NCBI RefSeq assembly: GCF_013131805.1
Contig: NZ_JABJRC010000014.1
Span: 1 to 64,000 of the forward strand
Length of the DNA: 64,000 nucleotides
Origin: Kribbella sandramycini
GTDB taxonomy: Bacteria > Actinomycetota > Actinomycetes > Propionibacteriales > Kribbellaceae
Reading direction: 5' to 3'
In this document: piece by piece, positions 25,348 through 34,398 of the stretch
How positions within the stretch are numbered: position 1 is the first letter of the stretch
Layout: every line of letters starts with the position of its first letter
Position numbers and translations under genes: made by a program
Notes under the pieces: model-generated
What the model was told of the DNA's origin: nothing
Seen by the model: only the letters and a program-made list of their open reading frames with translations
The model's database searches: none

Positions 25348-26194
25348 TGCCGTCGCCGAGCCGGTCGCGCCGGCCGCCCGGCCCGGAAGATACCCGCTGG
25401 CCCTGTTCCGCTCCGAGCTGCAGCTCGTCTTCGGCCGCGCCCGGACGTGGGTGCTGCTCGCCGTCCTGGCCGGCGTTCCGCTGCTGATCGGGATCGCGAT
25501 CAAACTGTCCGGCTCCGAGGGCGGCGGTGAAGGCTTCATCGGCCAGGTCGCGGGGAACGGGCTGTTCCTGATCGTGGCCAGCCTCGGGCTGTCGCTGCCG
25601 TTCTTCCTGCCGACCGCGGTGACCGTGATCGCGGGGGAGTCGCTGGCCGGTGAGTCCAGCCTCGGAACCCTGCGGAATCTGCTCACCGCGCCCGCCGGGC
25701 GGTCCCGGCTGCTCGCCGCGAAGATGGTTGCACTGATCGTGTTCTGCCTGGCCGCGACGCTGACGATCTGGCTCTCCGGGCTGATCGTCGGGTTCGCGCT
25801 GTTCCCGGTCGGCGACGTCCTGCTGCTGTCCGGGACGACGATCCCGCTCGGCGAGGGGCTGCTCCGGGCGCTCGGGATCGCGGTGGTGATCGCGCTGTCG
25901 CTGCTCGGCCTGGCCGGGATCGGCCTGTTCGTCTCGTCGCTGACCTCGACGCCGCTGGCCGCGATGGCCGCCACCTTCGGCACCTTCATCGTGCTCGGCA
26001 TCCTGACCGCGATCCCGCAGATCGACGTGATCCACCCCTGGCTGCTGATGTTCCGCTGGACGTCGTTCGCCGACCTGCTCCGCGACCCGCCGTACTGGGG
26101 CGCGATCGGGAAGAACCTGCTGCTCCAGGCGGGCTACCTGACCGTGTTCTACGCCGCCGCCTGGGCCCGGATCACCAGCCGCGACATCGTCTGA
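25334..26194 (+). CDS. ABC-2 type transporter permease
   Basis: This 286-aa membrane protein has about six transmembrane segments, including WVLLAVLAGVPLLIGIAI near residue 38, LFLIVASLGLSLPFFLPTAVTVIAG, MVALIVFCLAATLTIWLSGLIVGFALF, and LGIAVVIALSLLGLAGIGLFV. The pattern of a cytosolic N-terminus followed by ESLAGESSLGTLRNLLTAPAGRSRLLAAKM is that of ABC-2 permeases. ATG 25334 lies inside the 3' end of the ATPase gene. Confidence 0.9.
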   Translation: MSPSSAVAEPVAPAARPGRYPLALFRSELQLVFGRARTWVLLAVLAGVPLLIGIAIKLSGSEGGGEGFIGQVAGNGLFLIVASLGLSLPFFLPTAVTVIAGESLAGESSLGTLRNLLTAPAGRSRLLAAKMVALIVFCLAATLTIWLSGLIVGFALFPVGDVLLLSGTTIPLGEGLLRALGIAVVIALSLLGLAGIGLFVSSLTSTPLAAMAATFGTFIVLGILTAIPQIDVIHPWLLMFRWTSFADLLRDPPYWGAIGKNLLLQAGYLTVFYAAAWARITSRDIV

Positions 26195-26207
26195 CGACAA
26201 TAGGGCG

Positions 26208-27056
26208 GTGGATCCCGACCTGGTCGCCGTACTGCGCTGTCCCGTCTGCGCGGAGCCGCTCGCGCTGACCGGCCGGACGGCGCGCTGCGCCCAGGCGCAC
26301 GCGTACGACCTGGCCAAACAGGGGTACCTCAACCTGTTGCCCTCGGCATCGAAAGGGATCGAGGGCGACACCGCCGCCCAGATCGGCGCCCGGACGGTCT
26401 TCCTCGGCGGCGGCCACTACGCCCCGATCCGGGACGCGCTGATCCTGCAGAGCGCGAGCAGCCTCCGGCCGGACGGCGATAAACTGGTCGTCGAGGTCGG
26501 CGCCGGCACGGGCTACTATCTGGCCGGCGTCGTAGGCCCTGGCAGCAGCCGCCGCGGCTTGGCCCTCGACGTCTCCCGGTACGCCGCTCGTCGCGCGGCC
26601 AAGGTGAACTCGCGGATCGGCTCGGTCGTCTGCGACGCCTGGCAGCAACTACCGGTCCTGGACGGCGCGGCCGGCCTGGTGCTGAACGTGTTCGCACCCC
26701 GCAACGCCGCCGAAATGGCCCGGATCCTGAGCCCGGACGGCGTCCTGCTGGTGGTCACCCCGAATCAGGCCCATCTGGCCGAGCTGGTCGGCGTCCTCGG
26801 CATGGTGTCGGTCGACGAGGAGAAGGAGCGCCGCCTCCAGGAAGCGCTCGCCGGGACCTTCACCGAAACCGGACGCACGGTGATCGAAGAGCCGATGCGG
26901 CTCGATCACACCGCGGTGGAGCAGTTGGTGCTGATGACGCCGAGCGCTCGGCACATCGCACCCGGCGAGCTGGCCAATCGCATCGCCGTCCTCCCGGACC
27001 CGATGCTCGCGACCCTCTCGGTCACGCTCACCACCTGGCGACGCAACGCCGGCTAG
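26208..27056 (+). CDS. RlmA-like 23S rRNA (guanine-N1)-methyltransferase
   Basis: This 282-aa protein has an N-terminal zinc finger (C11, C14, C27, H31: CPVCAEPLALTGRTARCAQAHAYD), followed by AKQGYLNLLPS and GDTAAQIGARTVFLGGGHYAPI. A class I SAM-binding domain follows, with VVEVGAGTGYYLAGV. This is the RrmA/TlrB architecture that methylates G745 or G748 of 23S rRNA; TlrB-type members give tylosin resistance. Which base is modified cannot be decided here. GTG 26208 has a weak ribosome binding site. Confidence 0.87.
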   Translation: MDPDLVAVLRCPVCAEPLALTGRTARCAQAHAYDLAKQGYLNLLPSASKGIEGDTAAQIGARTVFLGGGHYAPIRDALILQSASSLRPDGDKLVVEVGAGTGYYLAGVVGPGSSRRGLALDVSRYAARRAAKVNSRIGSVVCDAWQQLPVLDGAAGLVLNVFAPRNAAEMARILSPDGVLLVVTPNQAHLAELVGVLGMVSVDEEKERRLQEALAGTFTETGRTVIEEPMRLDHTAVEQLVLMTPSARHIAPGELANRIAVLPDPMLATLSVTLTTWRRNAG

Positions 27057-27081
27057 CACGGCATCGCGTCGACGGCGGTGG

Positions 27082-27750
27082 TCAGGCGGCCTTGCCGACC
27101 AGCTCCTTCGCGACCACGATCGCGTGCTCCTCGGCGGCGGTCAGCGCCTCGGTCTCGGAGACCTTGGACAGGTCGATCAGCTCTTCCATCCCCGGGGTGA
27201 CCGGGGCCAGGGTGAGCTCGGCGGCCGCGATCCGGACCTGCATCCCGAAGACGTCGCCGAAGATCCGCTCCAGGTAGCCGGTCGCGTGGTCCCAGCCGTG
27301 TTTCGGCGTCCCGGGCTGGTAGCCGCCGCCGCGGGCCAGTGTGAGGATGACCGGGCGGCCCTCCAGCGGGTTCGGCCCGCGCAGGTACGCCGGGTCGAGC
27401 AGCAGCAGGTCGATCCACGCCTTCACGTGCTGGGCGATGCCGTAGTTGTAGAGCGGGACCGCGAGCAGGACGGCGTCGGCGTTCTTCAGCTCCTCGCTCA
27501 GCTCGGTGGCCAGCGCGCGGGACTCGGTCAGCAGGTCGCGCTCGGCGGCGGTGGCCGGCTCCTCGCCGACCTGGGCCTTGGCCAGGGCGGGCCAGGCGGT
27601 CGCGGGCAGCGGGTCGCGGCCGAGGTCGCGGCGGACCACCACGCCGTTCGGGTGCTCGGCCCGCCAGGCCGCTTCGGCGCTGTCCGCGAGGGCGCGGCTC
27701 ACCGATCCGTGCAGCCGGATGCTGGCGTCGACACGCAGCAAGGTCGTCAT
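27082..27750 (-). CDS. FMN-dependent NADH-azoreductase
   Basis: This 222-aa flavodoxin-like fold protein has the AzoR family segments LLRVDASIRLHGSVSRALAD (phosphate-binding loop), PLYNYGIAQHVKAWID and RPVILTLARGGGY. It reduces quinones and azo compounds with NADH via FMN, usually as a detoxification enzyme. ATG 27750 follows CGAGGAGAG. It is divergent from a MarR regulator across a palindrome-rich 125-bp region, so it is probably that regulator's target. Confidence 0.9.
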   Translation of the reverse strand: MTTLLRVDASIRLHGSVSRALADSAEAAWRAEHPNGVVVRRDLGRDPLPATAWPALAKAQVGEEPATAAERDLLTESRALATELSEELKNADAVLLAVPLYNYGIAQHVKAWIDLLLLDPAYLRGPNPLEGRPVILTLARGGGYQPGTPKHGWDHATGYLERIFGDVFGMQVRIAAAELTLAPVTPGMEELIDLSKVSETEALTAAEEHAIVVAKELVGKAA

Positions 27751-27847
27751 GTTCGTACTCTCCTCGAAGGGCTTAAGTGGCAGCTCAGATGAACTTCCAT
27801 CAAGATAGTCTGTAAAACAGAACATATTCAAGTCAGATCGTATTCCG

Positions 27848-27884
27848 CGTGGTGTAGACCACGTAGACTGGTCGGGTGACCAGT
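27848..27884. promoter_or_regulatory. Twin palindromes overlapping the MarR start
   Basis: Two adjacent inverted repeats lie in the divergent gap: CGTGGT-GTAG-ACCACG at 27848-27863 and ACTGGTC-GGGT-GACCAGT at 27867-27884. The second overlaps the GTG start of the MarR gene. Both share GTGGT/CTGGT-like halves with 4-nt spacers and centres 20 bp apart, as expected for two dimers bound to one DNA face. Confidence 0.65.
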
Positions 27885-28427
27885 ACTTCGCCCGATGTCG
27901 AGGCTCAGCGGACCCGCGGTATGTCGCCGCGGGTGGCCAGCGGCGCCCCGGTCGAGTCCGACCTGGGGTGGGCGCTCGGCGTCGTCTTCCGGCGGTATGC
28001 GAAGGCCTCGGGGGAGGCGCTCGCCGATGTGCCCGGCGGCCCGCGCGGCTATCAGGTGCTCGCGACGACGAATGCCGAGGGCCCGAAACGCCAGCTCGAT
28101 CTGGCCGCTCAGCTCGGCGTCGACCGGACCGTCATGACCTACCTGCTCGACGACCTGGAGAAGGCGGGATTGGTCCAGCGGCAGCCCGATCCGGCCGACC
28201 GGCGGGCGCGGCTGATCGTGCCGACGCCGCAAGGCCGCGAGACGCTCTGCGATCTGGAGCGCCGGTTGTCCGCCACCGAGGACGAAGTGCTCGGCAGCCT
28301 GGACGACGCCGAGCGGGAGAGCTTCCGCCGGTTACTGCAGCGCGTCGCGCTCAAGGCCGACGCGGTCGACCCGCTGCACAACGCCTGTGTGCTGGCCGAC
28401 GAGCGTGTCGACCCCGCGACCACCTGA
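27876..28427 (+). CDS. MarR family transcriptional regulator
   Basis: This 183-aa winged-helix regulator has a recognition region PKRQLDLAAQLGVDRTVMTYLLDDLEKAGLVQRQPDPADRRARL, the standard MarR wing, flanked by long dimerisation helices. A roughly 25-residue disordered N-terminus precedes the domain. GTG 27876 lies within a palindrome that it probably binds, giving autorepression together with control of the divergent azoreductase. It likely senses a quinone, phenolic or azo-type stress; the ligand is unknown. Confidence 0.9.
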   Translation: MTSTSPDVEAQRTRGMSPRVASGAPVESDLGWALGVVFRRYAKASGEALADVPGGPRGYQVLATTNAEGPKRQLDLAAQLGVDRTVMTYLLDDLEKAGLVQRQPDPADRRARLIVPTPQGRETLCDLERRLSATEDEVLGSLDDAERESFRRLLQRVALKADAVDPLHNACVLADERVDPATT

Positions 28428-29084
28428 TCAGTGCAGCGGCACGAAACCTGATTCGTAGGCCTTGATGACGGCCTGGGTGCGATCGCGGGCGCCGAGTTTG
28501 GCGAGCACGTTCGCGACATGGGTCTTGACCGTCTGCAGACCGAGAACGAGCTCGGCCGCGATCTCGGCGTTCGACAGGCCGCGCGCCATCAGCCGCAGCA
28601 CCTCCTGCTCGCGTTCGGTCAGCTGGTAGGCGTCGAGCCCGCCGGGCTGGGCCGGCTGGGCGCCGGCGTGCGCCAGTGCGAGCGCCCGGATCGCCTCCGG
28701 GAACAGCAGCGACTCGCTCCCGGCGACTGTGCGGATCGCGGCAATGATGTCGTCCGGCGGCGTCCGCTTCAGCAGGAAGCCGGAGGCGCCCGCCCGGAGC
28801 GCGTCGTACACGTAGTCGTCGTTCTCGAAGGTGGTCACGACGAGCACGCGCGGCGCCGGGTCCAGGCTGTCGAGCAGCAGGCGGGTCGCCTGGATGCCGT
28901 CGACCGCGGGCATCCGCACGTCCATCAGGACGACGTCCGCCCCGGTCCGCCGGACCACCGGCAGCACCTCGGCGCCGTCGCTCGCCTCGCCGACGACCTC
29001 GAGATCCGGCTCGGCGTTGATGATCGCGCGTAGACCACTGCGGATCAGCGGCTCGTCGTCGACCACGACCACGGACAGCGTCAT
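28428..29084 (-). CDS. NarL/LuxR family response regulator
   Basis: This 218-aa protein has a receiver domain (1-120) with the acidic pocket D9-D10 and phospho-acceptor D55 in VLMDVRMP. A C-terminal LuxR HTH follows (LTEREQEVLRLMARGLSNAEIAAEL through KTHVANVLAKLGARDRTQAV). It is the partner of the histidine kinase whose stop overlaps its start by 4 bases. Its targets cannot be inferred. Confidence 0.95.
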   Translation of the reverse strand: MTLSVVVVDDEPLIRSGLRAIINAEPDLEVVGEASDGAEVLPVVRRTGADVVLMDVRMPAVDGIQATRLLLDSLDPAPRVLVVTTFENDDYVYDALRAGASGFLLKRTPPDDIIAAIRTVAGSESLLFPEAIRALALAHAGAQPAQPGGLDAYQLTEREQEVLRLMARGLSNAEIAAELVLGLQTVKTHVANVLAKLGARDRTQAVIKAYESGFVPLH

Positions 29085-30355
29085 GTCACTCCCTCGTTCT
29101 TCGTCGTCATGGCGACCGGCAGCGTCACGGCAAGCTGCCAGCCGGCGTCGGTGCGGCCGACTGCGACCGTGCCCCGCAGTACGGCGACTCTTTCCCGGAT
29201 GCCGGCCAGGCCGCGGCCGCCGCCGGGGTGCTCCGACGCCCCGCTGACGGGGTTGGTCACGGTCAGTCGGAGACCGGAGTGGTCCAGCCGGATTGCGAGG
29301 CCGACGCTGAGCTCGTCGTGGGCGCGACCCGAGTGCCGGATCGCGTTCGTGAGCCCCTCCTGGAGGATCCGATAGGCCTCCCGGGAGACGGCCGCGGGCA
29401 GCAGCTCCAGCTCGCCGGACCGCTCGACGGTGATCGTGATGCCGCCCGCGCGGCTGGCCTCGACGAGCCGGTCCAGCTCCTCGAGGGTGGCCTGCGGCGC
29501 GGTCCCCGAGCCTGGACGGCGGTCGTCGCGGAGCAGCCCGAGGACATGGTCCAGGTCGGCGAGCGCGGCCCGGGCCGAGGTCTCGATCGCGCCGAGCGCG
29601 GTCTCGGCGAACTCCGGGTCGCTGGCCAGCACCCGGCGCGCCGCGGCGGCCTGGATCGTCACCAGGCTGAGCGCGTGGCCGACGCTGTCGTGCAGTTCGC
29701 GGGCCAATCGGTTGCGCTCGGCAAGGGTCGCCGTCCGGCGTTCGAGTAGTTCGAGGCGCTCGCTGGGGGAGGGGCCGAGGATGCGCGGCGCCAGGTGGGC
29801 GAGCAGCGCGCCGACGCCGGCCGAGATCAAGAACAGCGCCGCGAGCGCGGCCAGCACGCCGAGCGGCATCCAGGCGTCTTTCCAGCTGCCGGTGACGTCG
29901 TACTCGACTCCGGGGACGATCTCGTGCCGGCCGGTCGCGCGGAACGGGGCCGCGAGCAACACCGGCCCGGCGCCGAAGACGACCGTGCTGAGGACGCCGA
30001 CCAGACCGCCCGCGACCAGGTGCAGGGCGAACCAGAACGCCGTCCGGCGGCGCTGCGCCCAGCTCCGCGCCGGGCCCAGCGGCCGCTCCTCGAACACGAC
30101 GCCGAGCAGCGACGAGACCGCGATGCCCTCGACCTCGCGGACCGCCGGCAGCAGGCCGAGGACGAGCGGCGGGCCGGCCATCAGCAGCACCACGGCCGCC
30201 GTGCGCAGGGCGGCCGGCAGCTGCAGCTCGGTGGCGAGCGAGCTGAGCGCGCCGCCCACCATCAGGAACGCCAGCACCAGCGCCGCGCCGATCAGCAGAT
30301 AGACCCAGCGCAGGTACGTCGACGCCCGGCCCAGGGACGCGAAGGCGTTCAGCAC
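29081..30355 (-). CDS. Sensor histidine kinase, HisKA_3 type
   Basis: This 424-aa kinase has two pairs of N-terminal hydrophobic segments (for example LRWVYLLIGAALVLAFLMVGG, then LVAGGLVGVLSTVVFGAGPVLLA, and LGVLAALAALFLISAGVGALLA). The dimerisation motif RLARELHDSVGHALSLVTIQAAAAR has the phospho-His near residue 222, and the ATPase part has GGRGLAGIRERVAVLRG. The start is placed at GTG 30355; a GAGGGG motif abuts it too closely for good spacing, so a start slightly downstream is possible. It forms an operon with the response regulator. Confidence 0.9.
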   Translation of the reverse strand: MLNAFASLGRASTYLRWVYLLIGAALVLAFLMVGGALSSLATELQLPAALRTAAVVLLMAGPPLVLGLLPAVREVEGIAVSSLLGVVFEERPLGPARSWAQRRRTAFWFALHLVAGGLVGVLSTVVFGAGPVLLAAPFRATGRHEIVPGVEYDVTGSWKDAWMPLGVLAALAALFLISAGVGALLAHLAPRILGPSPSERLELLERRTATLAERNRLARELHDSVGHALSLVTIQAAAARRVLASDPEFAETALGAIETSARAALADLDHVLGLLRDDRRPGSGTAPQATLEELDRLVEASRAGGITITVERSGELELLPAAVSREAYRILQEGLTNAIRHSGRAHDELSVGLAIRLDHSGLRLTVTNPVSGASEHPGGGRGLAGIRERVAVLRGTVAVGRTDAGWQLAVTLPVAMTTKNEGVT

Positions 30356-30668
30356 CCCCTCATGGTGTCAAACCCCAGGGGTCCGGACCTCCCTCGCCGG
30401 AGGGAACCCTGCCCGGGAAGGTGCTCGGCGTCACAAGAAGTTGAGGGTTTACGCAAATTTGACCAGCGCCGCCGCGATCCGGCCCTCGGTGGCGTCGCGA
30501 TCCGTCGTCCGGGCGGGTACGGTCTGTGGTCGGGGCGGGAGGCCGGTCCGGTACGGGCAGGTCTAGGGGAACGGCTCCAGGACGGGTGGCACCGGCAGGA
30601 CCTGTGGGAAACGCGCAGTGCGGGTAAAGTCACTGTGAAGTCCCCGCCTGCCGATTGACCACCCTTCC

Positions 30669-30691
30669 ATATTTGATGTTTGATCAAATAT
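30669..30691. promoter_or_regulatory. Operator of the catabolic operon (GntR/FCD-type)
   Basis: A 9-bp inverted repeat ATATTTGAT / ATCAAATAT with a 5-nt spacer also contains the nested palindrome TTTGATCAAA. Its core ATTTGAT-N5-ATCAAAT ends 20 bp before ATG 30710. The same layout recurs at 39986-40004 before the MDR gene. FCD-type GntR regulators commonly bind such AT-rich short palindromes, and two are encoded in the cluster. Confidence 0.7.
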
Positions 30692-30709
30692 CGGATGAGA
30701 GAGGTCGAT

Positions 30710-31723
30710 ATGAGGTTGAGGCGTTCCGCCGTCGCGCTGACGGCGGTCCTGGGGCTCGCCCTGGTCAGCGCGTGTGGCAGCGGGGACGACAAGAGCTCCG
30801 GCTCGGACTTGCAGAAGGTCAACTACCTGACCTCCTTCGGCCAGTTCGGTCGCGAGGCCTACGCGTACGTCGCGCTGGAGAAGGGCTACTTCAAGGACGC
30901 CGGGTTCGACGTCACGATCACGAAGGGCAACGGCACCGTCGAGGTGATGAAGCAGGTGGCCGGCGGGCAGGCCGACTACGGCATCGGCGACTTCACCGCG
31001 ATCGCGATCACCCTGGGCAAGCAGAAGCTGCCGGTGACCACGGTCGGGATGATCCAGCAGCGGTCGATGGCGGCGATCGTGTCCTTGCAGGGCTACGGCA
31101 TCACCAAACCCGAGGACCTGATGGACAAGAGTGTCGGCGACCAGCCGGGCTCCACCAACCAGGTGATGTTCCCGGTCTACGCCAAGGCCGTCGGCATCGA
31201 CGAGAAGAAGGTCACCTTCATCCCGTCGCCGCCGCAGAACCTGCCGGCCGTGCTGTCGACCAAGAAGGTGGACGCGATCGGCCAGTTCGTGGTCGGCGTG
31301 CCGCTGGTCGAGAAGGCCGACGGGCAGGGCCGCAAGGCGGTCGTGCTGCCGTACGGCGAGAAGCTGCCGCAGCTCTACGGCAACGCGATCCTGACCCGGT
31401 CCGATGTCGCCAAGGACCACCCGGACCAGGTGAAGAAGTTCACCACCGCGCTGCTCAAGGGCCTGCAGGACACCATCGCCGACCCGGCCGCCGCGGCGGA
31501 GACGCTGAAGAAGTACGTGCCGACGACGGATGTCGCCGTCGCCACCAAGGAGCTCGAGCTGATGAAGCCGTACGTGCAGCCGACCTCCGGCGACACGATC
31601 GGCGCCGTCGACGAGGAGCGCGTGCAGAAGGTCCTCGACACCCTTGCCGAGGCCGACACGCTCACTCCGGGCACGCTCAAGCCGGCCGACGTCGTCACTG
31701 TCGGCCTGGCGCCGAAGAGCTAG
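30710..31723 (+). CDS. ABC transporter substrate-binding lipoprotein, NMT1/SsuA type
   Basis: This 337-aa lipoprotein has signal LRRSAVALTAVLGLALVSAC with lipobox Cys C22. The mature part follows the NMT1/THI5/SsuA pattern: NYLTSFGQFGREAYAYVALEKGYFKDAGFDVTI, GGQADYGIGDFTAIAI, and VGDQPGSTNQVMFPVYAKAVGI. ATG 30710 follows GAGAGAGG. It delivers a small, probably anionic or aromatic organic solute to the permease and ATPase genes downstream. The catabolic enzymes that follow suggest the ligand is their growth substrate. Confidence 0.9.
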   Translation: MRLRRSAVALTAVLGLALVSACGSGDDKSSGSDLQKVNYLTSFGQFGREAYAYVALEKGYFKDAGFDVTITKGNGTVEVMKQVAGGQADYGIGDFTAIAITLGKQKLPVTTVGMIQQRSMAAIVSLQGYGITKPEDLMDKSVGDQPGSTNQVMFPVYAKAVGIDEKKVTFIPSPPQNLPAVLSTKKVDAIGQFVVGVPLVEKADGQGRKAVVLPYGEKLPQLYGNAILTRSDVAKDHPDQVKKFTTALLKGLQDTIADPAAAAETLKKYVPTTDVAVATKELELMKPYVQPTSGDTIGAVDEERVQKVLDTLAEADTLTPGTLKPADVVTVGLAPKS

Positions 31724-31730
31724 GGAACAG

Positions 31731-32534
31731 ATGATCCGGCTGGACGGCGTAGGGCAGGTCTTCGACGGACGCGAGGGCCGCATCACGGCCCTGGAGAAGA
31801 TCGACCTACACGTCCACGCCGGTGAGTTCGTCACGCTGATCGGCCGGTCCGGGTGTGGCAAGTCCACCCTGCTCCGGCTGATCGCGGGGCTGCTGCCGCC
31901 GACGTCCGGCACGGTCGAGGTGGCGGGCGAGCCCGTCACCGGGCCGCGCGCCGACGTCTCGTTCATGTTCCAGCGCCCGGCCCTGCTGCCGTGGCGCTCG
32001 GTGCTGTCGAACGTGTTGCTGCCGGTCGAGCTCGATCGGCAGGCGCGCGACCGGACGACGTACCGGGATCTCGCGCACACCCTGCTCGAGATGGTCGGGC
32101 TGCAGGGGTTCGAACGCCGGCTGCCGCATGAGCTGTCCGGCGGGATGCAGCAGCGGGTGTCGTTGTGCCGCTCGCTGATCCGCAGCCCGCAGGTGATGCT
32201 GATGGACGAGCCGTTCTCCGCGCTCGACGCGCTCACCCGGACGGAGCTGTCCGAGGAGCTGCAGCGGATCAAGATGGAGCTGTCGACCACGATCGTCTTC
32301 GTCACGCACTCGATCGAGGAGGCCGTCGTGCTGGCCGACCGGGCCGTCGTCCTGACGCCGCGGCCGGGCCGGATGCGCGAGATCGTCGAGATCGACATCC
32401 CGCGGCCGCGCACCCTCGGCCCGAACGCGCACCTCGAGGATGTCGCCCGGATCAGCGGCCGTCTGCACGGCCTGCTCGCCGAGAAGACCGCGCCGGACGA
32501 CGTGCGGCCGACCGACAAGGTGCGGTCGCGGTGA
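31731..32534 (+). CDS. ABC transporter ATP-binding protein, SsuB/TauB type
   Basis: This 267-aa ATPase has Walker A GRSGCGKSTLLRL, Q-loop FMFQRPALLPW, signature LSGGMQQRVSL, Walker B VMLMDEPFSALD and H-loop FVTHSIEEA. The FMFQ..LLPW region is characteristic of nitrate/sulfonate/taurine-type importers. It follows the binding protein by 7 bases and overlaps the permease start by 4 bases. Confidence 0.95.
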   Translation: MIRLDGVGQVFDGREGRITALEKIDLHVHAGEFVTLIGRSGCGKSTLLRLIAGLLPPTSGTVEVAGEPVTGPRADVSFMFQRPALLPWRSVLSNVLLPVELDRQARDRTTYRDLAHTLLEMVGLQGFERRLPHELSGGMQQRVSLCRSLIRSPQVMLMDEPFSALDALTRTELSEELQRIKMELSTTIVFVTHSIEEAVVLADRAVVLTPRPGRMREIVEIDIPRPRTLGPNAHLEDVARISGRLHGLLAEKTAPDDVRPTDKVRSR

Positions 32535-33313
32535 CGGCGAAGCGGTCCTGGGTCGCGCATTCGCCGGTGGCCGCGGTCGTGCTGCCGGTGATCGGTCTGA
32601 TCGGGGCGATCGCCCTGTGGTGGCTGGCCGTGATCGCGTTCTCGATCCCGGAGTACCTGCTGCCGACCCCGAAGGACGTCACGCTGACCTTCTTCGAGCA
32701 GCCGGCCTACCTGCTGGAACAGCTGTGGGTGTCGTTCCTGGAGACGGTCGAGGGGTTCTTGCTGTCGATCGTGGTCGGCGTCCCGATCGCGCTGCTGATC
32801 GTGCGGTCGGTGCTGCTGGAGCGGCTGGTCTACCCGTTGCTGCTGATGCTGAACTCGATCCCGAAGATCGCGGTCGCGCCGCTGCTGGTGATCTGGTTCG
32901 GCTTCGGCCAGGGCCCCAAGGTGCTGATGGTGCTGCTGGTCTGCTTCTTCCCCGTGGTCATCTCGACCGCGCAGGGGATGAAGTCGACGCCGGCCGAGCT
33001 GGTCGAGCTGATGCGTTCGCTGAACGCGAGCCGGACGCAGGAGTTCTTCAAGCTGCGGCTGCGATTCGCGCTGCCGCAGATCTTCACCGGGCTGAAGGTC
33101 GCGATCTCGCTGGCCGTGATCGGCTCGGTGATCGCCGAGTTCGTCGGCGCCACCGAGGGGCTGGGGTACGTGATCACCCAGTCCGGCGCGAGCGCCGACA
33201 CCTCGCTGGCCTTCGCCGGCATCACGCTGCTCAGCCTGATGAGCATCGTCTTGTTCTACGGCCTGGTCTGGCTCGAGCACCTGCTGGTGCCGTGGGCCGA
33301 GGAGAACCGGTGA
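32531..33313 (+). CDS. ABC transporter permease, SsuC/TauC type
   Basis: This 260-aa membrane protein has about six transmembrane segments and the EAA loop ELMRSLNASRTQEFFKLRLRFALPQIFTGLKVAI, which docks on the ATPase. GTG 32531 overlaps the ATPase stop. With the two preceding genes it makes a complete importer. The stop overlaps the next gene, so transport and catabolism are encoded on one transcript. Confidence 0.94.
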   Translation: MTAKRSWVAHSPVAAVVLPVIGLIGAIALWWLAVIAFSIPEYLLPTPKDVTLTFFEQPAYLLEQLWVSFLETVEGFLLSIVVGVPIALLIVRSVLLERLVYPLLLMLNSIPKIAVAPLLVIWFGFGQGPKVLMVLLVCFFPVVISTAQGMKSTPAELVELMRSLNASRTQEFFKLRLRFALPQIFTGLKVAISLAVIGSVIAEFVGATEGLGYVITQSGASADTSLAFAGITLLSLMSIVLFYGLVWLEHLLVPWAEENR

Positions 33314-34398
33314 CCGCCCAGGCGTCGGACGCCGATCGGCGCGTCCTGGTCCGGCCGGCCTGGCTGGAGGCGACCGTCTCGGCCGTCTTCAGCGCCGTCG
33401 GCTTCGATCCGGACGACGCCGCCCGGATCGCGGTCGCACTCGTCGAGGCGGACCTGCGCGGCGTCAGCTCGCACGGCATCATGCTCGTGCCGATGTACGT
33501 CGACCGGCTGAACGCCGGCGGCGTGACGCGCGAGCGCGAGCTGGATGTGATCTCGGACGCCGGGGCTGCGCTGGTCGTCGACGCCCGCGGCGGGATGGGC
33601 CAGCTGACCAGCCCGCAGGCGATGGGACATGCGATCGAGCGCGCCGGCCGGTACGGCATCGGGCTCGTCTCGGTCCGCAACGCGCATCACTTCGGCGCGG
33701 CCAGCCGTTGGGCCATGCAAGCCGCGCTAGCCGGGTGTATCGGTATCGCAATGTCCAACACGACGCCGCTGATGCCCGCGCCCGGCGGCGCGGAGCGGCT
33801 GGTCGGCAACAACCCGCTGGCGATCGCGGTGCCGACCACGGCGGGTGCGGAGATCGTGCTCGACATGGCGTTGTCGGCCGTTGCCCTGGGCAAGATCCGG
33901 CTCGCGGCCTCGGCCGGGCGGCCGATCCCGGACACCTGGGCCACCGACTCGTCCGGCACCCCGACCACGGACGCGGAGGAGGCCGTGCTCGGCATGCTGC
34001 TGCCGGCCGCCGGGCACAAGGGGTTCGGGCTGGCGCTGATGATCGATGTCCTCACCGGCGTCCTGAGCGGCGGCGGCTGGGGCGACCAGGTCCGGCCGCT
34101 GTACCGGGAGCCGGACCGGCCGAACGACTGCGCGCACCTGTTCCTCGCGATCGACCCGGAGCTGCTCGGCGGCGCGGAGAGCTTCCGCCGCCGGTCCTCC
34201 GGCCTGGCGGCGCGCGTCCGCGGCAGCGCGACCGCTCCGGGGGTCGACCGGCTCTACCTGCCGGGAGAGATCGAGGCCGAACGCGCGGCCCAGCAACGAC
34301 GCAACGGCGTCCTGATCGAGAGGTCGGGCCTGGATGGGCTGCTGGCCGCGGCACGCGCGGTCGGCGCCGTCATCCCGGCCGGAGGGGTGTTGAACTGA
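33310..34398 (+). CDS. Malate/L-lactate/ureidoglycolate dehydrogenase-like oxidoreductase
   Basis: This 362-aa protein belongs to the Ldh_2 family of NAD(P)-dependent 2-hydroxy-acid (or ketimine) reductases: DLRGVSSHGIMLVPMYVDRL with the catalytic His, GIGLVSVRNAHHFGAASRWAMQAA, GNNPLAIAVP, and HKGFGLALMIDVLTGVLSGG. The family covers malate, lactate, ureidoglycolate, sulfolactate and piperideine-carboxylate reductases, so the substrate is open. Its place between an importer and a RidA gene fits reduction or oxidation of a 2-oxo/2-imino acid intermediate. GTG 33310 overlaps the permease stop by 4 bases. Confidence 0.9.
   Translation: MTAQASDADRRVLVRPAWLEATVSAVFSAVGFDPDDAARIAVALVEADLRGVSSHGIMLVPMYVDRLNAGGVTRERELDVISDAGAALVVDARGGMGQLTSPQAMGHAIERAGRYGIGLVSVRNAHHFGAASRWAMQAALAGCIGIAMSNTTPLMPAPGGAERLVGNNPLAIAVPTTAGAEIVLDMALSAVALGKIRLAASAGRPIPDTWATDSSGTPTTDAEEAVLGMLLPAAGHKGFGLALMIDVLTGVLSGGGWGDQVRPLYREPDRPNDCAHLFLAIDPELLGGAESFRRRSSGLAARVRGSATAPGVDRLYLPGEIEAERAAQQRRNGVLIERSGLDGLLAAARAVGAVIPAGGVLN

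Noticed and set aside
30563..33280. 905-aa minus-strand open frame opposite the importer genes
   Set aside because: Low-complexity Arg/Gln/Asp-rich shadow; the binding protein, ATPase and permease on the plus strand account for the region.
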